Made by a program: the position numbers and the translations under genes. DNA of 64,000 nt from positions 1 through 64,000 of the forward strand of contig DAOSES010000006.1 of assembly GCA_035363255.1 (NCBI GenBank), in the 5' to 3' direction. The DNA comes from T3SED10-260 sp035363255. GTDB lineage: Bacteria > Caldisericota > Caldisericia > UBA6126. This document shows positions 50,041 through 59,895 of this stretch, one piece after another. Position 1 is the first letter of the stretch. Each line of letters starts with the position of its first letter. Below the pieces are notes generated by a model. That model did not search any database, was not told where the DNA came from, and was given only the letters and a program-made list of their open reading frames with translations.

Positions 50041-52623
50041 ATGAAGCCCCAAATTAGAAGAACTATTTGGATCATAGGCAGTAGTGTGCTGGTTTTCACA
50101 TTAATGACTGTTATGTCCTGGTTTTTATTGCCAAAGTCTGTTACAGAGCCTCCGAAGGATGTCATCAAGAAGAAGGAACCAGTTTTAGCAGAGCCGAACT
50201 TAAAAAACAATACTATTGTCTACTCAGAACACGATCAGCCAAAGTTAGAGCGAATATTTTCCAACACCAAATTGGTAGCATACGATTTTCCTCAAGCTCC
50301 TGCAACGATTCATGCTCCTTCCGATAGGGGTCAAAAATCCGACCAACTTATCATCAGCGACCATTTGTATCGCAAAAAAATTGTTTTGAAAACCACAGGA
50401 AGCCCTAACCCGATGAAAAATTTCCCGATTTGTATCGACCTGGACACCCAGCAATGGATTGAAGAGGCCAAGCTGTCTATGATCAGCGAAAACCTATACT
50501 TTACCGACGAAGATGGCATCACCCTGCTTCCCTTTCATATTGCACATGGCTATGGAAACGAGGCTACCCGTATATGGCTGATTATTCCTGAGCTTCCAGC
50601 ATGGACAACGCAAAAGGAAATTTATTGTTACTATAGCAGGTCTTCGGATTATCCAGGTTTTAAACAAATTCCAGGCTTCCCACTCCAGGAAAGCTATTAC
50701 GGCTGGTATGTCTTAGACGAGTTAAAAGATAAGCATGTGGTGGATTTGTCGGGAAACATGAATCCTGCGGAACTGATTATTTCTTCGTATGAATCGGGCT
50801 GGTGGGGGCACAACTTTTCCGAGAATGAATCCTATATCTTTTTCAATGATTGGCGAAAATGGTATGAGCATGAAAGAAACAAGGGAGTTTATCTTACGTT
50901 GCCTGGAAAAAACCTTCAAGCACTATCCCAAAAAGGTGCTGTGGAATTCTGGTTCAAGCCTTATTATATCACTGAGCCCATCATCCAGCATTTTATGACC
51001 GATACAGGTCAGCATATCATGATAGGTATGCTTCCCGATCGATCCATCTTTCTCCAGTTGGGATCCCGTCAAAACCGAATCATATGGAATACTTTTATTC
51101 ACCAGGGCAATTGGTATCATCTCCAGCTCAGTTGGGATTTTGCAAAAAAGCAGGCAAAGCTTTACCTTTACGGAAAAGAAGTGCCTGTAAGATCTGGGCT
51201 TTCTTCTTTTTCCTGGAACCCTCCGACAGTATTAGGAGATCTGCATTTTGGGGGCTACTATGTAGAAAGTTCAAGTTATGGTTTTTCGGGTTTCATGGAA
51301 GGATTTCGTCTCCACAAAGCACCCTTGTCTCCCGAGCAGGCCAATCAAAACCACAAATACAACCATTTTCGCTATTATTTTCCTACCCATACCATGGAAA
51401 AAGAAGAAATTGCTCAGAGCAACAAAGAAGACCAGCTTTCTCTCGATTTTACTACGAGCAATACTCTCCCCGTGAATGAAAAGATTTCGATCAATACCAT
51501 CTATGCCATGCCCATTCATTACAGCGATGCTTGGAGTGGAAAAGTTTACACTGGCAAAGAGGATTTGGTCAACATTATTCAAAATCCTGACGAATACCAG
51601 GAAGTATTTGGTATGAGCTCTCATTTCTATTCCTATGTGGGCACGGAGGTCAGCATTCAAGAAAGTTTTCTTTTGGAATACATTGCTTTGAAAATTAATG
51701 AGCCCAAGCTTATTGAGGATATCAAGATCAGTTTTTCCTGGCTGGTGGATTGTAAGCACCCATATTACCCCTACCTTTATAGTTCCTTGTCTTGGACGGA
51801 TAAAGCTCTTGCCTGGCTTTTCCCTCCTGCAAATGCCTGTGGTCCTTTTTATTCGTATAAGCTGTTGGGGGAAGCCAAGTTGAAGCTGGTGGGCATTGTG
51901 AATGGAGTTTGCTGGTATAAGCCGGAAAAACCTTTATATGTAAATCCCCTGGCTACAATTATGCAATTGGAATACTTACCCTCCAAAGAAAAAGGAGAGC
52001 TCCATATCAAAATGGAAGACTTAATTTTTCTGGACAGTGCCAAGCAATTCCATCGATCCAAACTACATCGATCCAAACCTGAGCTTTTGTTTGAATATGA
52101 GCGAATTGATGAAGAAATCTATCATCATTTTAATTCTGAGTATATTGCCAAGCAGATGCCTATGGAGAAAGGATCTGTGGAGTTGACCACCAATGAGCAG
52201 AATGAACTGGTTTTAATGTTGCGCAATATTGGAACGGATCCAATTCAGTTAAACGTGAAAAGTAGATATTATTTTCAAGAAAACCTCTTTACTCACTTGT
52301 TGATTTCAACAGAGGATCAGCAAACAATACTCGAAATTAGTTTGTTAGATTTTTACCAGTATCTGAATGATGCTCCTATCCCTGTGGGACATTACCTCTA
52401 CATACCCCTTCTCTTTGAAGATGAAAGTAAAAACTATGGCGACTTAAAAGTGACGCTTCTGCGAAAAAAAGGTTATCTTGATGATTTTGACCAACAGACA
52501 AAAATCATTTCCTGGGCATTAGACAACAAGCCTTTCGAATTTCGTTCCATCAACGAGGAAGGGATGATTTGGAAGGAAGTCCACAAAGACAGCCAGGGTC
52601 GTTTGCGCATAGGAGGAGACTAA
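50041..52623 (+). CDS. Exported DUF2341/LamG-type surface protein
   Basis: 860 residues. One N-terminal membrane segment or uncleaved signal (IWIIGSSVLVFTLMTVMSWF). Residues about 100-205 match DUF2341 (YRKKIVLKTTGSPNPMKNFP, IWLIIPELPAWTTQKEIYCY). Residues about 215-440 are a concanavalin/laminin-G-like domain (KGAVEFWFKPYY; NWYHLQLSWDFAKKQAKLYL; FSGFMEGFRLHKAPLSPEQA). The last 400 residues have no recognised fold. A 15-bp imperfect duplication at 52051-52080 repeats LHRSK. Such proteins bind sugars or proteins at the surface. The stop shares a base with the next start (TAATG), so the two are co-translated. Confidence 0.85.
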   Translation: MKPQIRRTIWIIGSSVLVFTLMTVMSWFLLPKSVTEPPKDVIKKKEPVLAEPNLKNNTIVYSEHDQPKLERIFSNTKLVAYDFPQAPATIHAPSDRGQKSDQLIISDHLYRKKIVLKTTGSPNPMKNFPICIDLDTQQWIEEAKLSMISENLYFTDEDGITLLPFHIAHGYGNEATRIWLIIPELPAWTTQKEIYCYYSRSSDYPGFKQIPGFPLQESYYGWYVLDELKDKHVVDLSGNMNPAELIISSYESGWWGHNFSENESYIFFNDWRKWYEHERNKGVYLTLPGKNLQALSQKGAVEFWFKPYYITEPIIQHFMTDTGQHIMIGMLPDRSIFLQLGSRQNRIIWNTFIHQGNWYHLQLSWDFAKKQAKLYLYGKEVPVRSGLSSFSWNPPTVLGDLHFGGYYVESSSYGFSGFMEGFRLHKAPLSPEQANQNHKYNHFRYYFPTHTMEKEEIAQSNKEDQLSLDFTTSNTLPVNEKISINTIYAMPIHYSDAWSGKVYTGKEDLVNIIQNPDEYQEVFGMSSHFYSYVGTEVSIQESFLLEYIALKINEPKLIEDIKISFSWLVDCKHPYYPYLYSSLSWTDKALAWLFPPANACGPFYSYKLLGEAKLKLVGIVNGVCWYKPEKPLYVNPLATIMQLEYLPSKEKGELHIKMEDLIFLDSAKQFHRSKLHRSKPELLFEYERIDEEIYHHFNSEYIAKQMPMEKGSVELTTNEQNELVLMLRNIGTDPIQLNVKSRYYFQENLFTHLLISTEDQQTILEISLLDFYQYLNDAPIPVGHYLYIPLLFEDESKNYGDLKVTLLRKKGYLDDFDQQTKIISWALDNKPFEFRSINEEGMIWKEVHKDSQGRLRIGGD

Positions 52624-55600
52624 TGAAAAGTTTTGGAAAAGCTGTTTCCAGACTCTTATCCTGGATTATCGTAGCCTTGCTCTCGTTGGGGCTAGCCCTG
52701 CCTTTCGGTCCCAGGCCTGTGAAAGCTCAAAGCAGCACTCTGGCAGACCTATACCTTGATTTGCCTTTCAACTACCGTATGGAAGCCTTCAAGCCCAAGT
52801 TTAACCTTGAAGACTACCAGCTCTTTGAAAAGTTTTTTTTACATGCGAGTTTGTTTGAAAACCGATATATTCTCAAACGTTCCTATTTTGCCAATTACAG
52901 CAAATCTTTTACCTTGATAGACAAGCGTAGTAATGATTTTTATACCCTCCATCTACAGATTTTAAGCTACCTGGTCTTGGAAGATAAGGATAAGATTGAA
53001 TCGGGGATTCCTTTTTATTTGTCTTTTATCCAAAACTCCCAAGGGCAAGCTCTGGCCTTTATCCATCGTTCGGAAATGTATGATTTCCCCTTGTATGGCG
53101 TGCTTTGTGAAAGCGATGGAAGTTTGATCAAGGAGTGGGAGCTGTCAAAAAAACCCAATTTAAGTACGTATTCCTATTTTACTCTCTATCAAGAGCTAGC
53201 TTCAGATTTGACAAATTCTGGTATGCAGGCCTTTAACAAACCGCTCAGTGCTTTGTTTTCTGCTTGGATGTGGGGCACTTATCTGAGTGAGCAGAATATA
53301 CAGACTTCCAACCCCAATCCCTATACCTGGGACTTGCTCGGAGTTCCCAAAGAGCGAGATGATTTGATGGCTTATTGCTCCGAACAATATCTCATGGAGG
53401 AAACCGTGTATTCCTGGAACGAGGATGATTCTCTGCAAGCACTACAATGTATTCAAATCCTTTTTCAGGATAGGCGGGAGCTTAGCCAAACTACTTTCAC
53501 ATTTGATCGATCGTATCTTGTGCATCACCCCAATGAAACTATGGTTTATCTTCCCCTGCTTCAGGTAGTGACGCGTCAAGGTAAAGGCTCCAGTGGAGCC
53601 GCTCTATCTGGACTGAAAGATGCTCAAGGCAGGTGGAATTTTTGGATTCAAGGTAATTTTTACTTTTCAGATCAGACTTATCTGAGATCCCCATCTCTTT
53701 ATCATACCTTGTTTTCTGGCTATCCTGCTTCTGATAGTTCTTATGTGCATTATCTTACGACTCTTGGACTTGCTCTCTATCAGCAAATAGATTCTTCTTG
53801 TCTTCCTATGATAGTTTTGTCCCATGCGATTGCGCTATATGAAGCCAATACTTATAAGAATACAGCGCATACAGCTGATCTTGCGCTAGAAGAACAAACC
53901 ATGGCTCCTGTTCCCCGAGGAAAACACGCTCATTTGTATCCTGATGCTGAAGTTTTTGCAAAGCAGTTTGCTGAAAATACCGAAGTTCAGTCTGACACTC
54001 TGGAATATTCCAAAGAGGACTTGGATCAATTAGTACATTTATTCTTAAACTCAGTTAACAAGCAAGATAATGAGCTTGCATCCTATGATTTTACTCTTCA
54101 CAAATCGTTTCGCCTTCTCGACCAGAAAACTAAGCAAAGCTATCGCTTTTTGCCCAGTTTTAACCTTACGGTCAAGTTTAAAAACCATTCAAGCTTTCCT
54201 TTTTTCTCAAATTCTGCCCTTCAATTGCCCGATAAGACCTGGCTGATTTACACTGGTTATGGTAGCCTCTGTTTCAAGAGTGGTTTTGTAAGTGATTTAG
54301 CTTCATGGCCATCCATGAGTATGTATTTAAGCGAGATATATCTCTCCTACCTACTTCATTATAGTTACCTGCTTCGAAAGCCAATCACCAACGAAGAGCT
54401 GAGAGATTTTACTTTCCTCTTTGGGGCAATGTCATGGAGTAAGTTTGATCAATTGACGAGAGTCATGCCTTATCCAAGCCTAAAAAAGACAACATTATCT
54501 TCCGCCAACATGGTGGTAACTGCCAAACCCCGTAAGGTGCAAAGAGGTGCGAATTATTATATCGACATGCGACTCACTAAAAACCTGGAAAAGAGTGAAT
54601 GGATCAAGATAAAGTTTCCCAAAGCTTGCGTTTTCCCCTCTCAAGAGGGCACCAAACCACCAGGAGACCATCTTCCCGAATACATGGAACTCGACTACGA
54701 AAACAACATTATAACACTTACCCTTATGAAAAAACTCTTCATAAAAGAATATGAGGATGGTTGGATACGTATTACTATTCCTGATGTTTATGGCTTCAAA
54801 AATCCTCATTTGAGTGGAGCTTATTATTTTGAGTTTTCTACCTCTGCTGAGATCGAGTGGCAAAAGTCAGACTCAGTCTTGTTTGTGGAAAGCCGTATAG
54901 GAGTGCCTGAAGGTATTCCTGAAGTTAACACTGTTCCAAGTATCGCAGGGCAAAATGCAAGCTATACGATAGCCTTTAATGTTGGTGAGGGTGGATGGCT
55001 TAAACAAAATGAAGCCCTTATAAGGCTCAGATTTCCCAAAGATACGGCATTTTCCATCAATCAGATCCCTGGCGAAATGATTTTAGTTAATGGAGTCCCT
55101 TTATCTGTTCGCCCCTCTCCCAGAGGGCAAAACCTTATTTTCAACACTCCCGTGGAAGTCGAAGATTCTGAGAGAGTGGTGATCCAGATTGATGCTAAAG
55201 CGGGAATTATCAACCCTGCGCAAGCGGGAGACTATACTATTGAAGTATCCACCCTGCCTGCAGACCCTGAGTGGGTAGCTTCCAAAGCTTTTACGATTAG
55301 TCAATCATTCGCTATGGAAGTCAAACCGAGAAAAATAGGGAGCTCTGCAAGCTATAATTTCACTTTTGAAATAGAAAAAACTCTGGAAAGCTCGGATTGG
55401 ATTAAACTTGGCTTCCCTCAAGGTACCATCATTGATCCTCCCATCCCCGAGCAAGAGCCCGAAAGGACGCTACGTTTAAAAAGATTCAATGAGATTATTG
55501 TTATTGGACTTTCTCCTTGTGGTCCTTGTCCAACTCTTCCCAAGATCGAGTATTATCCCGATGGCTCCATGAAAAGCATCCAGGTATATACGCCCATTAA

Positions 55601-57701
55601 AATAGATCCAAGTCTGCCAGGATACAATATTATAAACATAGTTTGCCCTGAGGAATGCGGATTTAAAACTCCCGCAAAGGAAGGGTTTTATGAGTATAGG
55701 GTTTCCACCCAAAGGGAGACCAAAGAAATCAGCACAAGCTTTGAAATTGTTCAAAGCCAGATAGGTGTTCCGACAGGGGTGCCTCAGGTGATGGTCGATC
55801 CTCCGAGCGTGGATGCTCAAGCAGGATACAAGGTCAATTTTAATGTAGGTCGAGGGGGATGGTTAAAGGCTCATCGTGATTTTATCCGTTTACGCTTTCC
55901 CAAAGGCACTCTTTGGGCTGTTTCTCCCGACAAATTCAAGCCCGAGTGGATCAAAATCAACGGCAAACCCTTATCCGCCAAAGCAAATCTGAGCTCTGAA
56001 ACCCTTAGCCTGTTGGTGCCCATGGATATTGAAGATTCGGAGCGGGTGTTGGTGGAAATCAGCGAAGCTCTTGGCATAACAAACCCTCCCATAGCCGGGG
56101 AATATCAAGTGGAAGTAGCTACCTCAGCAGATGCCTGGGCAAAGTCTGAAGTCTACACGATTACAGGAGAATTGGAGGAAGACAGAATAAAGATAGTGAG
56201 TTTTATGATTGATCCTCACCCTCCCTATGCTCATGTCATTAGTGACTATCAAATTAGAATTCGTTTCAGCGATACCTTGCCCCCCAAAGAAGGCGATCAA
56301 GTTCAAATTGATTTGGGCCATCAGGGTTTATTTCTCACCAAAACCATTTCAGATCCAAAAGATATGAAGGGGCTTTCTTTGCTTTTGAGGAAAATTCCAA
56401 ATCCTGACCCTGGGGAATACACTTTGAAGGTTACCCTTCTGGAAGAGAGCGCAAGCTATACTTATCGAATATTGCATCCAATTCCTACGAGCCGTATTAT
56501 TCTCGAAGGAGGGAAAAAAGGTAAGAACAATTGGTGGCTTGAGCCTCCGAAGATTTCATTCGAAGTATCCGATCCTGAGGCTAAAGTGGTTTTCTGGTGG
56601 AACGATGATAAGCCAAAGCCAACCAACGTTTCTTATCAAACGCAATATCCCTTGCCCCGCGTGTTGGATGGGGGTCAATTCAAAGCCAAGCTATGGTATT
56701 ATGCTTACACCGAATATGGAGAAGAGGAACCCAAGTTTGAAGAAATCTGGGTGGATACGGTTTTGCCCGAAATAGTTATCGAACAACCTTCAAGCCAAAA
56801 CGTACTTACTCGAGAGAAAGAGCTTGAAATCAGTGGGCGTGACACCTTAGTTAAAATCTCAATCTATGGAAAAGAGGTTTTAATATACGACACCCACCTT
56901 CTCAAGATTAATGGAGTGCTTGTGGATAGAGACCCAAAAGATGGGAGCTTCTCGCATCAGCTCCTTCTCGAAGAAGGCGCAAACCTGATCCTCATTGAAG
57001 CGGAAGACGAGGCTGGCAATCGATTGACCAGAGAATACAAGGTAGAGCTGGATACCACTCCTCCTGATATTCAGATAGAGTCTCCAAAAGCTATGCAAAC
57101 GGTAGTCAACCGTGAAAAGAAAGTGCTCATCAAAGGGCGTTTGGACGACCCCGGAGCAGAGCTGTTAATTCAGGGAAAGATCGTTGATATAGCCGAGGAT
57201 GGGCAATTTGAGCATGCTTATATTGTCTCAACAGGGCTCAACACAATTTCATTAATGGCAAGCGATAAGGTGGGTAACATTCAGAAAAAAGAGCTTCAAT
57301 TCTGGTTTGGACATACCATTCTCATGCAAATAGGCAACAAAGAAGCCAGCAACAACGGAATTAAACAGCAACTCCTACTGGCTCCCTTTATTCAAAATGG
57401 ACGCACCCTGGTGCCTTTTCGATTTATCGGAGAAGAGCTGGGAGCTAGAATCGATTTTACGTTCCATCCAACAAGCAGATTGGTTCATACAGTGTCCTAC
57501 CAACTGGAAGAAGACCTGATTGTACTCACCATCGGAAGCAAGACTGCTCAGGTGAATGGAGAAGCTGTTGGTCTGGATGTTGCACCTCAGATTATCCAAG
57601 GCACTACCGTGGTGCCCATCCGCTTTATCGCAGAAAACCTGGGTTGTGAAGTGCTTTGGTCGGTACCCGAGCAAAGGATTAGTATCAGCTATCCTAGATA
57701 G
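52623..57701 (+). CDS. Large secreted Ig-like repeat protein with C-terminal stalk domains
   Basis: 1,692 residues from the ATG at 52623 behind AGGAGGAG. Signal peptide: LLSWIIVALLSLGLALPFG, cleaved near VKAQSS. Residues about 30-620 are an unassigned helical/aromatic region. Residues about 629-1180 hold four beta modules in A-B-A-B order: A at 629 and 896 (KPRKVQRGANYYIDM; KPRKIGSSASYNFTF), B at 759 and 1047 (GVPEGIPEVNTVPSIAGQNA; GVPTGVPQVMVDPPSVDAQA). Residues about 1380-1565 are two Ig-like (glucodextranase-B/Big) domains. The C-terminus (about 1575-1692) has two stalk repeats (PFIQNGRTLVPFRFIGEELG; IIQGTTVVPIRFIAENLGC). Probably an S-layer-like or adhesin protein. The stop overlaps the next convergent gene by eight bases. 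Confidence 0.88.
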   Translation: MKSFGKAVSRLLSWIIVALLSLGLALPFGPRPVKAQSSTLADLYLDLPFNYRMEAFKPKFNLEDYQLFEKFFLHASLFENRYILKRSYFANYSKSFTLIDKRSNDFYTLHLQILSYLVLEDKDKIESGIPFYLSFIQNSQGQALAFIHRSEMYDFPLYGVLCESDGSLIKEWELSKKPNLSTYSYFTLYQELASDLTNSGMQAFNKPLSALFSAWMWGTYLSEQNIQTSNPNPYTWDLLGVPKERDDLMAYCSEQYLMEETVYSWNEDDSLQALQCIQILFQDRRELSQTTFTFDRSYLVHHPNETMVYLPLLQVVTRQGKGSSGAALSGLKDAQGRWNFWIQGNFYFSDQTYLRSPSLYHTLFSGYPASDSSYVHYLTTLGLALYQQIDSSCLPMIVLSHAIALYEANTYKNTAHTADLALEEQTMAPVPRGKHAHLYPDAEVFAKQFAENTEVQSDTLEYSKEDLDQLVHLFLNSVNKQDNELASYDFTLHKSFRLLDQKTKQSYRFLPSFNLTVKFKNHSSFPFFSNSALQLPDKTWLIYTGYGSLCFKSGFVSDLASWPSMSMYLSEIYLSYLLHYSYLLRKPITNEELRDFTFLFGAMSWSKFDQLTRVMPYPSLKKTTLSSANMVVTAKPRKVQRGANYYIDMRLTKNLEKSEWIKIKFPKACVFPSQEGTKPPGDHLPEYMELDYENNIITLTLMKKLFIKEYEDGWIRITIPDVYGFKNPHLSGAYYFEFSTSAEIEWQKSDSVLFVESRIGVPEGIPEVNTVPSIAGQNASYTIAFNVGEGGWLKQNEALIRLRFPKDTAFSINQIPGEMILVNGVPLSVRPSPRGQNLIFNTPVEVEDSERVVIQIDAKAGIINPAQAGDYTIEVSTLPADPEWVASKAFTISQSFAMEVKPRKIGSSASYNFTFEIEKTLESSDWIKLGFPQGTIIDPPIPEQEPERTLRLKRFNEIIVIGLSPCGPCPTLPKIEYYPDGSMKSIQVYTPIKIDPSLPGYNIINIVCPEECGFKTPAKEGFYEYRVSTQRETKEISTSFEIVQSQIGVPTGVPQVMVDPPSVDAQAGYKVNFNVGRGGWLKAHRDFIRLRFPKGTLWAVSPDKFKPEWIKINGKPLSAKANLSSETLSLLVPMDIEDSERVLVEISEALGITNPPIAGEYQVEVATSADAWAKSEVYTITGELEEDRIKIVSFMIDPHPPYAHVISDYQIRIRFSDTLPPKEGDQVQIDLGHQGLFLTKTISDPKDMKGLSLLLRKIPNPDPGEYTLKVTLLEESASYTYRILHPIPTSRIILEGGKKGKNNWWLEPPKISFEVSDPEAKVVFWWNDDKPKPTNVSYQTQYPLPRVLDGGQFKAKLWYYAYTEYGEEEPKFEEIWVDTVLPEIVIEQPSSQNVLTREKELEISGRDTLVKISIYGKEVLIYDTHLLKINGVLVDRDPKDGSFSHQLLLEEGANLILIEAEDEAGNRLTREYKVELDTTPPDIQIESPKAMQTVVNREKKVLIKGRLDDPGAELLIQGKIVDIAEDGQFEHAYIVSTGLNTISLMASDKVGNIQKKELQFWFGHTILMQIGNKEASNNGIKQQLLLAPFIQNGRTLVPFRFIGEELGARIDFTFHPTSRLVHTVSYQLEEDLIVLTIGSKTAQVNGEAVGLDVAPQIIQGTTVVPIRFIAENLGCEVLWSVPEQRISISYPR

Positions 57702-58296
57702 ACATCATTGATTCATTTATTATAGGCATAAGGCTATTCCAGGCGAAAATTATCAGCGCAATCGTAAAAACAATACCTAGCACTTGGAGAATAAAAAAGA
57801 CCATGCCTACCATGTTCCAGTTTCTTTCTCCCTGTTCGAACGACTCATAATCCTTCCATTCGCAACGGTTCCAGGAAAGACGACGACAGTGAAAACATTG
57901 GAATAGCTTGACAGCAAAAAAGATTAGCAGTATGACCACTAAACCAATCAGGATCATAGGAAAAAAAGAACCAAATAAAGAGCTGAAATCTGGGGTAAAA
58001 TCCATGGTATCCATGGAGTTCAGACTGCTAAACATTCCAGTAAACATGTTGATAAGAAAACCTATATACATGAAGTAAAACACAAAGAGATAAAGATAAG
58101 AACTAGCCAGTTCCATCACATAAAAATCCCAGAGATTGTGAAAAAAGTGATACAGATTGTAGGGGACAAAAGGCCCAAAAGAAAACGAGTTGATAAATTG
58201 AAGCTTATCTTCCACCTGATCCAGCTCTTTGATTTCTCTTAAAGAAAACCATTTAAAGGTAGTGCGTTCCAGATTCTTGAATTTCATTAGATCCAT
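57694..58296 (-). CDS. Membrane protein, DUF2628-like
   Basis: 200 residues from the ATG at 58296 (AGGAGG five bases upstream). A soluble N-terminus (residues 1-45) precedes the FGPFVPYNLYHFFHNLWDFY segment typical of small membrane proteins such as DUF2628, then three or four membrane helices (YLYLFVFYFMYIGFLINMF; FPMILIGLVVILLIFFAV; MVFFILQVLGIVFTIALIIF). Two cysteines in FHCRRLSWNRC. Last gene of the YtrA-ABC operon, nine bases after the permease. Function unknown. Confidence 0.75.
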   Translation of the reverse strand: MDLMKFKNLERTTFKWFSLREIKELDQVEDKLQFINSFSFGPFVPYNLYHFFHNLWDFYVMELASSYLYLFVFYFMYIGFLINMFTGMFSSLNSMDTMDFTPDFSSLFGSFFPMILIGLVVILLIFFAVKLFQCFHCRRLSWNRCEWKDYESFEQGERNWNMVGMVFFILQVLGIVFTIALIIFAWNSLMPIINESMMSI

Positions 58297-58305
58297 GAGA
58301 ACCTC

Positions 58306-59094
58306 CTAAGTAAAATCTATTTTGTTATCAATTTGCAGTAACATTGGTAGGCATAAGAGAGTTGTCCAACCAATTAACAGAGCCACTGAGTTAAAAAAAA
58401 TCAAGATATTTGTTTGATCAATAAATGCTTTTTTTATGGTGAAATAGGGCATAAACATGATCACATCAATAAAATTGTTGTAGATAAACACAAATACTAT
58501 TGCCGCAAGGACATAAAAGAGATAGTGCGACAGGAGTTTTTTGAGTTTGTTTTGTTGACTCAAAGAGATGAAGGTAAAGAAAAAAATGCCCACCGCATTG
58601 AGGAAATTTAGGCTGAGTATCATGAGTATGTGAAAATAGAAAGAAACAGAAACATAGGTCATGATTAAGCTATGAGCTGAAGGGTAGTCTTGACTAACTG
58701 GAGAAATATAGATTTTTAACAAAATCAGAGAAACAAGATATTGAAAAGTGCTATAAAAAAAGAGCTCGAGATTAAAACCAATCAGTTTAACTAATAAAAC
58801 TTGTTTGCTTCTCACTGGCAAAGGACGGAAAAAAGAAAAATTTTTCAAACGGTAAATATCGTAGCTGGCAAAAAGAGCTAAAAATGTCAGAGGAAGGATA
58901 TAAAGTAAACCGATCTTTGTAGTAAGAAAGCTGATATACAATTCAGTACGAAAGAAAATATCAAAGTGTTTGCAAACGGGAAGGAGGTTGAAGTAAACAA
59001 ACTGAATGTTGTAAATCATCAAGAAAGGAAAAACTATGACAGAGCGCCTCAAGCGCAGTTTGAAGTCATGTTTTAGTAGTTTTGATGTGTTCAA
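58306..59094 (-). CDS. ABC-2-type permease, paralogue B
   Basis: 262 residues, about six membrane helices (VYFNLLPVCKHFDIFF, LLYILPLTFLALFASYDIY, LFFYSTFQYLVSLILLK, ILMILSLNFLNAVGIFFF, YLFYVLAAIVFVFIYNNF, VALLIGWTTLLCLPMLL). Same length and layout as the gene just upstream, including DIYxLxxxxFFRxxP and the C-terminal DNKIDFT, so the two arose by duplication. It forms the membrane part of the exporter with the ATPase at 59861. Confidence 0.85.
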   Translation of the reverse strand: MNTSKLLKHDFKLRLRRSVIVFPFLMIYNIQFVYFNLLPVCKHFDIFFRTELYISFLTTKIGLLYILPLTFLALFASYDIYRLKNFSFFRPLPVRSKQVLLVKLIGFNLELFFYSTFQYLVSLILLKIYISPVSQDYPSAHSLIMTYVSVSFYFHILMILSLNFLNAVGIFFFTFISLSQQNKLKKLLSHYLFYVLAAIVFVFIYNNFIDVIMFMPYFTIKKAFIDQTNILIFFNSVALLIGWTTLLCLPMLLQIDNKIDFT

Positions 59095-59106
59095 TTTGTG
59101 TCCCTA

Positions 59107-59895
59107 TCAGATAAAGTCAAGTCTCTTATCGACCAACACCATGAACGGAATACTAAAAAACAAAGACCCTCCAATCAAAAATAATGCGATATAAATAGCA
59201 TTGATGGGGCTTACACTCTCAATGTAGTTTTTGTAAAAAGTACTTGAAATGAAGGAAACCATGTTGTTGAAGATATGGTTAAAAAAAAGAAGACACAGAA
59301 TGGCTATACTCGTGTGAATTAGGTAAAAACCGATTTTTGATGAAGACTTGATATGATTGTTGAAAGAGAAGTAGGAATAAAAAAACAATACGATGGCATT
59401 GATCATGTTGATCGCTAAAAGGGTCAGACAATGAAACAACAAGGAAGAGGATACAAATGTTTTAAATAGGGCATGACTTTCAGGATAAGATATACTTTGA
59501 GGCAGGATGAAAGCATAAAAAAACACTAAACTTATCAGGTATTGAAGAGTGCCAAAGAAAAAAAACTCCGCATTAGCTCCTATCAGCTTTGCCCAAAGGA
59601 TTCGAGTACTGGAATGGGGAATTTGTCGAAAAAACGCATAGCTTGGCAGATGATAAATGTCAACAAAAGCAAAAAAAGCTAAAATTGCTAAAGGAAGAAA
59701 GTAAACAAAACTTAGCTCGTTGATTAAGAGAGACACCCCTTCGTTTCGAGCAAAAGTGCTTGTAAGAAGCTGAGAGGCAGGAATGTAGTGAAAAAGCAAT
59801 ACTAGTAAGTTGTAAACAAGAACACCCGAAAGCCCTATATTTAATCTATGAATACGCTTTCTATATTCGTATTTGATCAAGCTTAGAATGAACAT
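59107..59895 (-). CDS. ABC-2-type permease, paralogue A
   Basis: 262 residues, six membrane helices, with FVYFLPLAILAFFAFVDIYH, SYAFFRQIPHSSTRILWAKL and a C-terminal DKRLDFI matching paralogue B. Its start overlaps the ATPase gene by 35 bp. With B it could form a heterodimeric membrane channel. Substrate unknown; relatives in ytr-type operons respond to cell-wall antibiotics. Confidence 0.86.
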   Translation of the reverse strand: MFILSLIKYEYRKRIHRLNIGLSGVLVYNLLVLLFHYIPASQLLTSTFARNEGVSLLINELSFVYFLPLAILAFFAFVDIYHLPSYAFFRQIPHSSTRILWAKLIGANAEFFFFGTLQYLISLVFFYAFILPQSISYPESHALFKTFVSSSLLFHCLTLLAINMINAIVLFFYSYFSFNNHIKSSSKIGFYLIHTSIAILCLLFFNHIFNNMVSFISSTFYKNYIESVSPINAIYIALFLIGGSLFFSIPFMVLVDKRLDFI

